Positions 1 through 6,534 are shown, counted from the first letter of the stretch. The stretch: DNA of 7,820 nt from Desulfobacteraceae bacterium (GCA_003819975.1 RPPU01000203.1:1-7820), one strand, 5' to 3'. Program-made: numbers and translations. Notes: generated from the sequence alone by a model not told the origin.

Positions 1-522
1 GCGGTCGTGCATGGCATCGTCAAGAACCATAACGGCGCGATCAGCGTGCAGAGTCAACCGGGCAAGGGCAGCGTTTTTCAGGTTTATTTGCCGTTGGTCG
101 AGATCGAGCCGGTCCGGAGAATGGAATATTCAGAAATCCTGCCTCAAGGCCGGGAGGCCATTCTCTTTGTCGATGATGAAGAGGCTATCGTGGAGATGGT
201 GCCGGAGATGTTGCGGCGCCTGGGATATCAGGTTATAAGCGAGCAAAGCCCGCTTAAGGCCCTGGAGCTTTTTCATGCCCAACCCGACCGGTTCGACCTG
301 GTCATCACGGATATGACCATGCCGCAAATGTTGGGGACCACGTTGATCAAAGAAATACTGATGGTGCGACCCGAATTGCCGGTCATTTTATGCACCGGTT
401 TCAGCGAAAGAATCAATGAGGAAAAAGTCCTGGCCATGGGGGCACGTGCCTTTATCATGAAACCGATTGTTATGGCTGAAATCGCCAAGGTGATCCGGAA
501 TGCTTTGGACGGGCAAAGGTAG
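1..522 (+). CDS. Hybrid sensor histidine kinase, C-terminal part (5' truncated by window edge)
   Basis: Reading frame 1 is open from the first base, so the start lies upstream; 173 residues are visible. Residues 1-32 (VVHGIVKNHNG...FQVYLPL) match the end of a GHKL ATPase domain, just after the G2 box. After a short linker, residues 53-172 form a response-regulator receiver: acidic pocket D58/D59 (FVDDEE), phosphoacceptor D104 in VITDMTMP, switch T132 in LCTGF, and K154 in IMKP. All key receiver residues are present, so it should accept a phosphoryl group from its own or another kinase and may pass it to a histidine phosphotransfer protein. Sensor and dimerisation domains are outside the window. 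The stop codon TAG lies at the very edge of a palindromic repeat that follows immediately. The family call is firm; signal and output are unknown. Confidence 0.93.
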   Translation, partial: AVVHGIVKNHNGAISVQSQPGKGSVFQVYLPLVEIEPVRRMEYSEILPQGREAILFVDDEEAIVEMVPEMLRRLGYQVISEQSPLKALELFHAQPDRFDLVITDMTMPQMLGTTLIKEILMVRPELPVILCTGFSERINEEKVLAMGARAFIMKPIVMAEIAKVIRNALDGQR

Positions 523-543
523 GGGCAAGCCTTGCGCTTGCCC
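523..543. repeat. Palindromic hairpin repeat, copy 1
   Basis: A perfect 8-bp stem, GGGCAAGC (523-530) and GCTTGCCC (536-543), encloses the loop CTTGC (531-535). It begins directly after the stop codon of the hybrid kinase. No T-run follows, so it is not a standard intrinsic terminator. A second copy with the same loop lies at 659-679. From memory, dispersed elements with this general architecture (GGGGC arm, CTTG loop, GCCC arm) are scattered between genes in several anaerobic lineages; I cannot verify this here. Confidence 0.75.
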
Positions 544-579
544 TAATGGATCAAGAGAATCTCGCGCCAAAGAAAAGGG

Positions 580-611
580 ATCAAGGGCTCAAGGGGTCGA
601 GGGTTCAAGGG
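580..611. repeat. Tandem octamer repeat (NTCAAGGG, four units)
   Basis: Four consecutive 8-nt units are ATCAAGGG (580-587), CTCAAGGG (588-595), GTCGAGGG (596-603) and TTCAAGGG (604-611), followed by a decayed TTAAG. Isolated relatives sit at 550-557 (ATCAAGAG) and 646-653 (ATCAAGGG). The array lies between the two hairpin copies, so the whole 523-682 segment looks like a composite of repeats rather than a gene. The first base of each unit differs in every copy while TC(A/G)AGGG is kept. Confidence 0.7.
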
Positions 612-658
612 TTAAGAAAAAAAGAATATTGGGGAAAAATCAGGGATCAAGGGTGTTG

Positions 659-679
659 GGGCAGGCCTTGCGCCTGCCC
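659..679. repeat. Palindromic hairpin repeat, copy 2
   Basis: The stem GGGCAGGC (659-666) and GCCTGCCC (672-679) encloses the same CTTGC loop (667-671) as copy 1. Relative to copy 1 the sixth stem base pair has changed from A-T to G-C on both arms, so pairing is preserved. No T-run follows. It lies 117 bp upstream of the start of the three-PAS kinase, within the non-coding gap. Confidence 0.75.
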
Positions 680-782
680 GGGATGGAAAAGATAAATCAA
701 GCCCGCAGGCCGGAGCAGGTTTTGTACACCGTCGTCTGATCATGGCCGATTGGCATGAGGAGCATTTTCGTAATAAGAAGTC

Positions 783-788
783 AGGAGG
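783..788 (+). promoter_or_regulatory. Strong ribosome binding site that sets the kinase start
   Basis: AGGAGG is a full-length Shine-Dalgarno match placed 8 nt before the ATG at 797. The in-frame ATG at 755 has no comparable site, so the start at 797 is preferred. Confidence 0.85.
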
Positions 789-796
789 CAAATTCC

Positions 797-2704
797 ATGC
801 AAACCAAACCCGATCATGTCGATTTGCTGAAAACCATCCAAACCTTGGAACAGGAAATCCGGGAATGCAAGCAAGTGGAAAAGGCTTTGCGCGAAAGCGA
901 GCAGAAATGGAAACGCCTTTTTGATCAATCGCCCATCGGAATCGCGATATCCGATACGGATTATTGTTTCAAGAATCCCAATGCCGAGTTTTGTCGCTTC
1001 ACCGGATATTCGGAAAAGGAGTTGATGTCCAAGACTTTTCGCGACATCACGCATCCCGAAGACCTTGAAGACGATATACCGGCAATCAAAAGATTGGCCC
1101 AGGGCAAGATCGACCATTATCAAAACGAGAAACGTTATATTCGCAAGGACGGAGAAGTGGTTTGGGGCCGGGTTTCGGTGCGCGCGGTACGCGATGAACA
1201 AGGCAAACGGCTTTACTCCATTCCCATGGTCGAGGATATCACGGCTAAAAAGAAAATCGAAGAAGCCCTGCGCGAGAGCGAGAAGAAATTCCGGGAGATT
1301 TTTGAAGAATCCCTGGATGCGATTTTCATCTCAAGGCGCGACGGAGTGCTGATCGATGCCAATCCGGCGGCCCTGGATCTCTTCGGGTACACCCGTAAGG
1401 AAGCGATCAATAAGCTGAACACCTTGCAAATCTATATGATGCCGGAAAACCGCAAAGCGTTTCAAAAAGAGATCGAACAAAGCGGGTATGTCCGGAATTA
1501 CGCGGTGAAATTCCGTAAGAAAAACAGCGAAGAGATGGATTGCCTGTTGACCGCCCGCATCCGGCGCAATGCCGACGGCCATACCGAAGGTTATCACGGC
1601 ATTATCCGCGATGTCACCGATTATAACCTGGCGGAAAAGGCTTTGCAGGAGAGCGAGGCCCGTTACCGGGCGATCGTGGAAGATCAGACCGAGATGATCT
1701 GCCGTTTTATCTCCACCAAAACCTTAACCTTTGTCAATGAAGCCTATTGCCGCTATCTCAATAAAAAGCCCAAAGATCTGATTGGGTCGAACTTTTTGTC
1801 CTGGGTCCATAAACCGGATCAGGCTGAAGTGGAAAAAAAGTTACGCAATCTCAGCCTGGACAATCCGGTTGCAACTTATGAACACCGCATCAAGGCCCCG
1901 GACGGCACTTTGCGCTGGCAGCAGTGGACCAGCCGCATGATGCTGACCGAAGAAAACCATATGATCGAGTTCCAGGCCGTGGGCCGGGATATTACGGAAA
2001 TGAAGCTTATTGAGGAAGAGCTGCGCGAAAATTCGGAAAAGATCAAGCTTTTTGCCTATTCCATTTTACACGATCTCAAGAGTCCGGTGATGGGGATTTA
2101 CGGTTTAACCAAGTTGTTGCAAAAAAATTGCCAGGACAGTCTGGATGTCAAGGCGCAGCGGTACACAAGCCAAATCCTGAAAAGTACGGAGATTATCGCG
2201 ACGCTGGTGGAGCAGATCAATCTTTTTATCACCACCAAGGAGACGCCCCTGAATCCGGAACCGATCAAAATCAAAGAAATTCTGCAGATCATCAAAGAGG
2301 AATTTTCAACAACCCTCAAAATCCGTAGGATTAAATGGTCGCAACCCAAGAAATTGCCGGTGATCAAGGCGGATCGTTTATCGGTCCTGCGGGTTTTGCG
2401 TAATTTGGTGGACAATGCCTTGAAATACGGCGGCGACGAGTTAAAGGAGATCAAGCTCGGATACCAGGCCGGCGAGGACGACCATATCCTTTCGGTTTAT
2501 AATGACGGCGCCGGCATCAAAAGCGAAGATTCCCAGAACATTTTTAAGCAGTTTTCACGCCAGAAGTCCTCCAAAGTGGAGGGGACCGGGTTGGGCCTGG
2601 CGATCGTCAAGGAGATCGCCGAACGCCACAACGGCAAGGTCTGGGTCGATTCGCCTAAAACCAAAGGCGCCACGTTTTGCCTGTCGATTTCAAAGAAATT
2701 GTGA
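797..2704 (+). CDS. Soluble multi-PAS sensor histidine kinase
   Basis: The product has 635 residues, starting at the ATG served by AGGAGG. A short N-terminal coiled-coil stretch (about 6-38) leads into three PAS domains at about 34-148, 160-274 and 285-400. Each is introduced by a related linker (EKALRESE, EEALRESE, EKALQESE) and ends in a PAC-type motif such as VEDIT, IRDVTD or GRDIT. The kinase core follows: H-box with phosphorylated H425 in LHDLKSP, N-box N540 in LVDNALKYGG, G1 box D570 in NDGAGI, F box near IFKQFSR and G2 box G596/G598/G600 in GTGLGL. No transmembrane helix is seen, so it probably senses a cytoplasmic signal. It has no receiver and no response regulator follows, making it an orphan that may phosphorylate a distant partner. 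The ligand of the PAS domains cannot be told from sequence. Confidence 0.95.
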   Translation: MQTKPDHVDLLKTIQTLEQEIRECKQVEKALRESEQKWKRLFDQSPIGIAISDTDYCFKNPNAEFCRFTGYSEKELMSKTFRDITHPEDLEDDIPAIKRLAQGKIDHYQNEKRYIRKDGEVVWGRVSVRAVRDEQGKRLYSIPMVEDITAKKKIEEALRESEKKFREIFEESLDAIFISRRDGVLIDANPAALDLFGYTRKEAINKLNTLQIYMMPENRKAFQKEIEQSGYVRNYAVKFRKKNSEEMDCLLTARIRRNADGHTEGYHGIIRDVTDYNLAEKALQESEARYRAIVEDQTEMICRFISTKTLTFVNEAYCRYLNKKPKDLIGSNFLSWVHKPDQAEVEKKLRNLSLDNPVATYEHRIKAPDGTLRWQQWTSRMMLTEENHMIEFQAVGRDITEMKLIEEELRENSEKIKLFAYSILHDLKSPVMGIYGLTKLLQKNCQDSLDVKAQRYTSQILKSTEIIATLVEQINLFITTKETPLNPEPIKIKEILQIIKEEFSTTLKIRRIKWSQPKKLPVIKADRLSVLRVLRNLVDNALKYGGDELKEIKLGYQAGEDDHILSVYNDGAGIKSEDSQNIFKQFSRQKSSKVEGTGLGLAIVKEIAERHNGKVWVDSPKTKGATFCLSISKKL

Positions 2705-2734
2705 GATTTGAGATGGCTCTGGTTCAAAGTTCGA

Positions 2735-2758
2735 CGGATGACGAGAAGCTGTCATCCG
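2735..2758. other. 8-bp stem-loop downstream of the kinase, flanked by an imperfect direct repeat
   Basis: CGGATGAC (2735-2742) and GTCATCCG (2751-2758) form a perfect 8-bp stem around an 8-nt loop, 30 nt after the kinase stop codon. No T-run follows, so a Rho-independent terminator is unlikely; transcript-end protection or a repeat-derived palindrome is as likely. The sequences on either side, TTCAAAGTTCGACGG (2723-2737) and TTCACAGTTCACGG (2762-2775), are imperfect copies of each other. The second can also be read as two heptamers, TTCACAG and TTCACGG. Confidence 0.5.
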
Positions 2759-2785
2759 GGATTCACAGTTCACGGTTGGAGACGG

Positions 2786-3649
2786 ATGAAGATGAAAAGA
2801 ATTAAAAAAGTGAAATTTTTTCGATTTATTTGTTTATTCATTTCTATTTTTTTATGCAATGGAAGCTATTGTTTTGGGGTTCCGGCTATCAAAAGTTGCG
2901 CTGATAATCTTTACCCTTTTCTTTCAGCTTATTTTTGTTCCGGGCACATGGAATTTATTGATGATAATCATATTAAATTGAATTTAAAAGCTGATTCGCA
3001 TTTTTGCGATTGCGGGGCTCCTGATTGTTTTGGGACCAATATTGAGGTGCATTTTTATTTATCAACCATCCCTGGTAAATGCATTCTGAAGTCCGTTCAA
3101 GTAAAATTGGATGATTATAATCATTGTGTTGAAGGTGAAATTGATGAAAAAATTGAACTTAAACCTTATAAATTATCGAGTGGTGAAATCAATCTGTATG
3201 ATCCAAATCTATTTAAAATTGAATTTCGCAATGATGAAAATCAAAAAGGGATTATATTAGAAAGAAGAAATTTTACATATTACAGCAAATTTCCTCCCAA
3301 TGCGGTATTAAGAGAGTTAAAAAAAGACTGTGAAGGTGATAATCCTTCACCCGTTGATATTGTCACACAATCCAACGGTTTCTTTGAATTATTGGAAAAA
3401 TATGCTTTTACCATTCAAGTCCTTGCAACTTCAGACCAAAAAAAGGCACAAGAATATTATGATAAAATTTCTAATTATGGTTTTGATCCTTATATCAGAG
3501 AATCATATGAAAATGGTGTAAAAATGTTTCGGGTGCGGGTTGGTAGAGGTACAAAGGAATATTCCGATGAATTAAAGCAAAAAATCATAAATTTATTTAA
3601 GATTAACGATTGTTGGGTTTTAAAAGGCGACCTTTATTTTGACTTTTGA
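2786..3649 (+). CDS. Exported cysteine-rich protein with C-terminal SPOR domain
   Basis: The product has 287 residues from the ATG at 2786; an ATG two codons later (2792) is equally possible, with GGAG at 2778-2781 serving either. Extending to 2708 adds an unlikely peptide translated from the upstream stem-loop. A lysine/arginine-rich start (MKMKRIKKVKFFR) and a hydrophobic stretch at about 10-30 form a signal peptide; no lipobox is evident. The central part (about 35-200) holds cysteines at 38, 51, 74, 76, 81, 99, 114 and 182, including CDCGAPDC, and matches no family I recognise. Residues about 206-283 look like a SPOR domain: FTIQVLATSD at the first strand, then GFDPYI and FRVRVGRG, the usual pattern of this peptidoglycan-binding fold. 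It probably acts in the periplasm on denuded glycan. The gene is strikingly AT-rich (16 of 60 bases are G/C at 3181-3240, against 29 of 60 in the kinase at 2401-2460), which suggests separate ancestry. Confidence 0.8.
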   Translation: MKMKRIKKVKFFRFICLFISIFLCNGSYCFGVPAIKSCADNLYPFLSAYFCSGHMEFIDDNHIKLNLKADSHFCDCGAPDCFGTNIEVHFYLSTIPGKCILKSVQVKLDDYNHCVEGEIDEKIELKPYKLSSGEINLYDPNLFKIEFRNDENQKGIILERRNFTYYSKFPPNAVLRELKKDCEGDNPSPVDIVTQSNGFFELLEKYAFTIQVLATSDQKKAQEYYDKISNYGFDPYIRESYENGVKMFRVRVGRGTKEYSDELKQKIINLFKINDCWVLKGDLYFDF

Positions 3650-3665
3650 TTGTTGTCATGAAAAA

Positions 3666-3705
3666 ATGATTAATCTCTATTTTCAAAAATCATATATCTT
3701 TTTTT
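3666..3705 (+). terminator. Weak candidate terminator after the SPOR gene
   Basis: ATGATT (3666-3671) can pair with AATCAT (3688-3693) around a 16-nt loop, and a run of seven T follows at 3699-3705. The stem is short and AT-rich, so this is only a possible intrinsic terminator. It would separate the SPOR gene from the membrane protein gene at 3741. Confidence 0.25.
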
Positions 3706-3740
3706 AACACTAAAAACTCTATTGTGAATGAGGCCCTTGA

Positions 3741-4346
3741 ATGCGAATTGGAATAGAACTGTTAGGGGAGGTCGATCGAATTGCAGAGGTCGGTTCAGTC
3801 AAAACAAAATTTTTTTCATTTATGTTTATCCCTCTGATTCCGGAATACAGTTATTTCGTCATTCAAGGCAGCGAAACCCCGGGTAAACCTCTTTTTCTTG
3901 GCGTTGGATGGATAGATTCGAGTCAGTATCAAGCTATACAAATCCCATTAAGCATTCGTTCGATTTTCAAAGCTTATATCCAAAGAATGACCGCATTATT
4001 CTTTCTCATATGGGGTGCGATGCTTATTTTCGACCCTTCTCCGGTTCCGTATGTCCGGCAACGAGGTGTAATCATCGAAATTTTATCAGTAATCCTTTTC
4101 ATCATAAGTTGTCGGGTAAACCGAGCGACGGAAACTCGGAAAGAGCAAATTTTCGCATATCTTCAAAAAAAAGACACCGAAGAATCAAAACCGGAGCCTA
4201 CGATCCGGGAAGAGCCGGCTGCTCGGTTAGAAGAGATCGAATCGGCTTTAAAATCCGGGGAGCCGACCGAACGCGCCTGGGCGCTCAACGAACTTGAGAC
4301 TCTGCCCGCCAATCTTGCCGATGAGCTGCGGCATAAGTATGAATAA
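3741..4346 (+). CDS. Two-helix membrane protein of unknown function
   Basis: The product has 201 residues; GAGG at 3730-3733 lies 7 nt before the ATG. The N-terminal part carries a compact motif at about 21-40, TKFFSFMFIPLIPEYSYFV, that I have the impression of having seen in unassigned membrane proteins of environmental bacteria, but I cannot name the family. Hydrophobic helices lie at about 82-98 (LFFLIWGAMLIF) and 109-124 (VIIEILSVILFIIS), joined by a short turn DPSPVPYVRQRG. The remaining 75 residues are charged and rich in Glu, probably a soluble tail. No catalytic motif is visible. Base composition shifts inside the gene: 23 of 60 bases are G/C at 3961-4020 but 39 of 60 at 4261-4320, so the tail may have a different history. 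It is separated from its neighbours by about 90-110 bp, giving no operon clue. It is a real gene with unknown role. Confidence 0.75.
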   Translation: MRIGIELLGEVDRIAEVGSVKTKFFSFMFIPLIPEYSYFVIQGSETPGKPLFLGVGWIDSSQYQAIQIPLSIRSIFKAYIQRMTALFFLIWGAMLIFDPSPVPYVRQRGVIIEILSVILFIISCRVNRATETRKEQIFAYLQKKDTEESKPEPTIREEPAARLEEIESALKSGEPTERAWALNELETLPANLADELRHKYE

Positions 4347-4443
4347 TAAAAACAGATATAGATCTTGTGAAATCCAAAATCTAACAAATGGCCGCATCGA
4401 AGCAATGGTAAATTATTAAAGAAATTTTAAAACATTTATTTTT

Positions 4444-4448
4444 GGAGG
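4444..4448 (+). promoter_or_regulatory. Ribosome binding site for the nitroreductase gene
   Basis: GGAGG lies 8 nt before the ATG at 4457. This spacing favours ATG 4457 over the in-frame TTG at 4442, which would place the site inside the coding sequence. Confidence 0.8.
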
Positions 4449-4456
4449 AAAAAAGC

Positions 4457-5035
4457 ATGGACGTTAAAGAAGTGCTTCAGAAACGACGGGCGTACCGAGC
4501 GTTGGGGCCGGTGGAGATCAGTGATGAGATAATCCGGGAGTTGGTCACGGCAGCGCAATTGATGCCTTCCTGCTTCAATAATCAACCCTGGCGGTTTGTG
4601 TTTGCGCGTTCCAAGGCAGTGCTCGCAAAAGTGCATGAAGGCTTGAATAAGGGCAATGAATGGTGTCAAAAATCGTCGGTCATTATTGCCGCTTTTGCGA
4701 AAAGAGACAATGACTGCCTGATCAAGGAGCGGGAATATTATCTCTTCGATCTCGGGATGGCGGTATCGGCCATGATGTTGCGCGCCACCGAACTCGGCCT
4801 GGTCGCGCATCCGATCGCGGGATTCGATCCTGAAAAGATCAGGCAAGCCTTAAACATTCCCGCGGACCATATGCTGATCACCTTGATAAATGTCGGCAAG
4901 AAAATAGAGGATCTGACCGGCTTGACTCCCTTTCAGGTCAGTCAGGAACCAGCCAGACCTCCTCGGCTCGCGCTCGAGAGTCTTTATAGTATCGACACTT
5001 ACGATGAGCGTATGAACGTCAAGGTGGAGCATTAA
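4457..5035 (+). CDS. Nitroreductase-family flavoprotein
   Basis: The product has 192 residues, the normal size for a compact single-domain nitroreductase. These proteins bind FMN as homodimers in the cytoplasm and use NAD(P)H to reduce nitro groups, quinones or similar acceptors. Visible family marks are the N-terminal phosphate-binding RRAYR (10-14, usually RRSxRxF), PSCFNNQPWRF (37-47, the usual PSxxNxQPWxF flavin-contact motif), the hydrophobic helix at about 97-114 (FDLGMAVSAMMLRATELG), and AGFD at 121-124 with the following helix. A late basic residue near R170 (ARPPR) may contact the flavin phosphate, as in relatives. The start is set by the strong upstream GGAGG. Nothing in the sequence identifies the physiological substrate. 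The heptamer array begins 6 nt after the stop codon. Confidence 0.9.
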   Translation: MDVKEVLQKRRAYRALGPVEISDEIIRELVTAAQLMPSCFNNQPWRFVFARSKAVLAKVHEGLNKGNEWCQKSSVIIAAFAKRDNDCLIKEREYYLFDLGMAVSAMMLRATELGLVAHPIAGFDPEKIRQALNIPADHMLITLINVGKKIEDLTGLTPFQVSQEPARPPRLALESLYSIDTYDERMNVKVEH

Positions 5036-5040
5036 GAAAA

Positions 5041-5103
5041 GGCTGAAGGCTGAAGGCTGAAGACTGAAGACTGAAGACTGAAGACTGAAGACTGAAGACT
5101 GAA
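5041..5103. repeat. Tandem heptamer array, nine perfect units
   Basis: Three GGCTGAA units (5041-5061) are followed without interruption by six GACTGAA units (5062-5103). The array fills almost the whole gap, beginning 6 nt after the nitroreductase stop and ending 12 nt before the M48 peptidase ATG. All nine units are exact apart from the G/A at the second position, which splits cleanly into two blocks. Such uniformity indicates recent expansion by slippage or unequal recombination. The reverse strand reads as a repetitive peptide, but that is a by-product of the array. Confidence 0.97.
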
Positions 5104-5115
5104 GACATATCCGTC

Positions 5116-6363
5116 ATGTCAAACCCTCTTCCTAAAAAATTACGAGCTGCTCGGATACATATCTGGATTTTATGTGCTTTCGGGTATATCGCTTGTTTTT
5201 TTGAAATCCTTGTTGTTTTCAGATGCATAGCTTTTTTATATCAAACTCCGGGATCTCGGCTCTCCTATCTTTTGAGTATCGTTTCAATACTTTTATTCTT
5301 CCATGTGCTACCTATCTTAGTTTCAAGTTATTCTAAAGTTAAAACCCATGAAGTTCAGTCTGCCGGAAATTCCTGGACCGTCGGAAAATACACCGAAGCC
5401 CGGGTTCGTGAGCTGACTGTTGAATGTACAAAGAATTTGCCCAAAAAATTGCAAAAGCCGCGGATCGTCATTACGGATCATCGCCCCACCATGGGTTGGA
5501 CCTGGCTTTCGATTTTATGGCCGGGTCGAGAAAGAAAAAAGACCGTGTTTATTTCGGCGGGGGCATTGCACTATTTGGAAGCTGATGAACTCTGTGCCTT
5601 GATCCTTCATGAAATGGGTCATCATGATCCGAAAAATCGCGCTGATATTCCCGGCGGTTGGATGTTGACCGATATGGCTTTGTTTTCAATGATTTTTCAA
5701 ATGGGCGCCCATATGGGATTCAATATTAAAATCATTATAAATATTTTTATATGGTCAAGATCGCTTTTAGCTTGGATGATTTATTGGCTACAGGGTCGAT
5801 CCTATCAAAAAGTGGAGCATTTTTGTGATCTATATTCCGTACAACATATCGGCAAAAATGCCATAATCAACACATTGCTCAAAATGGGTGAGGAAGCGGA
5901 ATTGAGCGAGGTTGTTTTGGCCCGGGCCGCGCGTCAATTGCTTTATGAGAAAGACATTGAAGCGGAAGATTTATATGATGTTTTTGAGAAGGCAAGGCCC
6001 TATGGCCGGATCTTTCACGACAATCTATTCAAACATGCCTCGGAAATCGTTAAAGAAATTCAGGATGATTTGAATCCCAATTACAAGAAAGGGAAGAAGC
6101 CGAATGGAATATTGAATGAATTTCTGACCCAACGACCCAGCAAGCAAAAAAAACGCATTCGCTGGCGGCGTTTTGATAAAAATAAAAACGGCCGGTTGGA
6201 TGGTGTTGAGATAGCGGAACTTTATGATTTTTTAAAACAAAATCCGGAGAATCCGCTATTTTTAAGCGAACAAGAACGCAATCCCACTACCCACCCATCT
6301 TTTCGCGATAGAATCCTTATGCTTATTGAAATGCAGGCGGGCAAGAATTCGGTAGGATATTAA
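5116..6363 (+). CDS. Membrane M48-family zinc metallopeptidase with EF-hand loop
   Basis: The product has 415 residues. Hydrophobic segments at about 14-40 and 50-72 anchor the N-terminus; another hydrophobic region spans about 184-224. The M48 catalytic motif is HEMGH (165-169: zinc ligands H165 and H169, catalytic E166). E234 with D238 in VEHFCDLYS fits the third zinc ligand and its partner, usually ExxxD. The late motif THPSFRDRI (392-400) is also typical of HtpX/Ste24-like enzymes. Between these motifs lies a perfect 12-residue EF-hand loop, DKNKNGRLDGVE (354-365), with acidic or Asn ligands at positions 1, 3, 5 and 9, Gly at 6 and Glu at 12, suggesting calcium binding. It probably cleaves membrane or envelope proteins. 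No good Shine-Dalgarno precedes the ATG; the upstream sequence is the heptamer array. The peptidase call is strong; substrate and calcium control are inference. Confidence 0.9.
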   Translation: MSNPLPKKLRAARIHIWILCAFGYIACFFEILVVFRCIAFLYQTPGSRLSYLLSIVSILLFFHVLPILVSSYSKVKTHEVQSAGNSWTVGKYTEARVRELTVECTKNLPKKLQKPRIVITDHRPTMGWTWLSILWPGRERKKTVFISAGALHYLEADELCALILHEMGHHDPKNRADIPGGWMLTDMALFSMIFQMGAHMGFNIKIIINIFIWSRSLLAWMIYWLQGRSYQKVEHFCDLYSVQHIGKNAIINTLLKMGEEAELSEVVLARAARQLLYEKDIEAEDLYDVFEKARPYGRIFHDNLFKHASEIVKEIQDDLNPNYKKGKKPNGILNEFLTQRPSKQKKRIRWRRFDKNKNGRLDGVEIAELYDFLKQNPENPLFLSEQERNPTTHPSFRDRILMLIEMQAGKNSVGY

Positions 6364-6534
6364 TGGAGAATGACCGGAATCAAGCCAAGCTTACATCCAA
6401 ATACCCTTGTTTTTCCGCTTTTATCAGATGTTTTTGCAAATCAGGTTGCAGTTTCTCAAGAAAAATAACCAGGCAGCAGAGGTCCGGATTATCAAGGAAA
6501 GCCATGGAAGGTACCAGGAGGCCTTGTGTTTTGC
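6364..6534. other. Gap between converging genes, with possible decayed coding sequence
   Basis: This 171-bp gap separates the forward peptidase from the reverse Xre gene. Two overlapping short open frames look mildly protein-like: 6370-6468 (32 codons, MTGIKPSLHPNTLVFPLL...) and a different frame running from an ATG at 6428 past NNQAAEVRIIKESHGRYQEAL. Neither has a usable ribosome binding site. They could be pieces of a broken gene with a frameshift, or chance. CAAGG (6493-6497) can pair with CCTTG (6522-6526), but the loop is long and the T-run short, so no terminator is called. Confidence 0.2.

Noticed and set aside
500..739. Forward 79-codon open frame across the gap after the hybrid kinase
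   Set aside because: It is built from the two hairpins and octamer repeats, is low in complexity (many KGSRAQG-type stretches) and has no ribosome binding site.
740..758. Partly symmetric TCATG/CATGA sequence before the kinase
   Set aside because: Only 5-bp arms with mismatches inside; too weak to call an operator.
755..796. Upstream in-frame ATG for the three-PAS kinase
   Set aside because: AGGAGG is placed ideally for ATG 797, and the extra 14 residues show no feature of the protein.
740..1201. Reverse-strand 153-codon open frame
   Set aside because: It lies opposite the first PAS domain of the kinase, which has a strong start site and clear domain content; no recognisable domain on the reverse strand.
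2708..2785. Upstream in-frame ATG for the SPOR protein
   Set aside because: It would translate the stem-loop and direct repeats and would bury the signal peptide behind 26 unrelated residues.
4347..4440. Possible promoter upstream of the nitroreductase (TTGTGA at 4365)
   Set aside because: No acceptable -10 hexamer at the proper spacing.
4436..4846. Reverse-strand 136-codon open frame
   Set aside because: Antisense shadow of the nitroreductase; no domain recognised.
5019..5228. Reverse-strand open frame with a repetitive SVFSLQS peptide
   Set aside because: The repeat peptide is simply the heptamer array translated; no start site.
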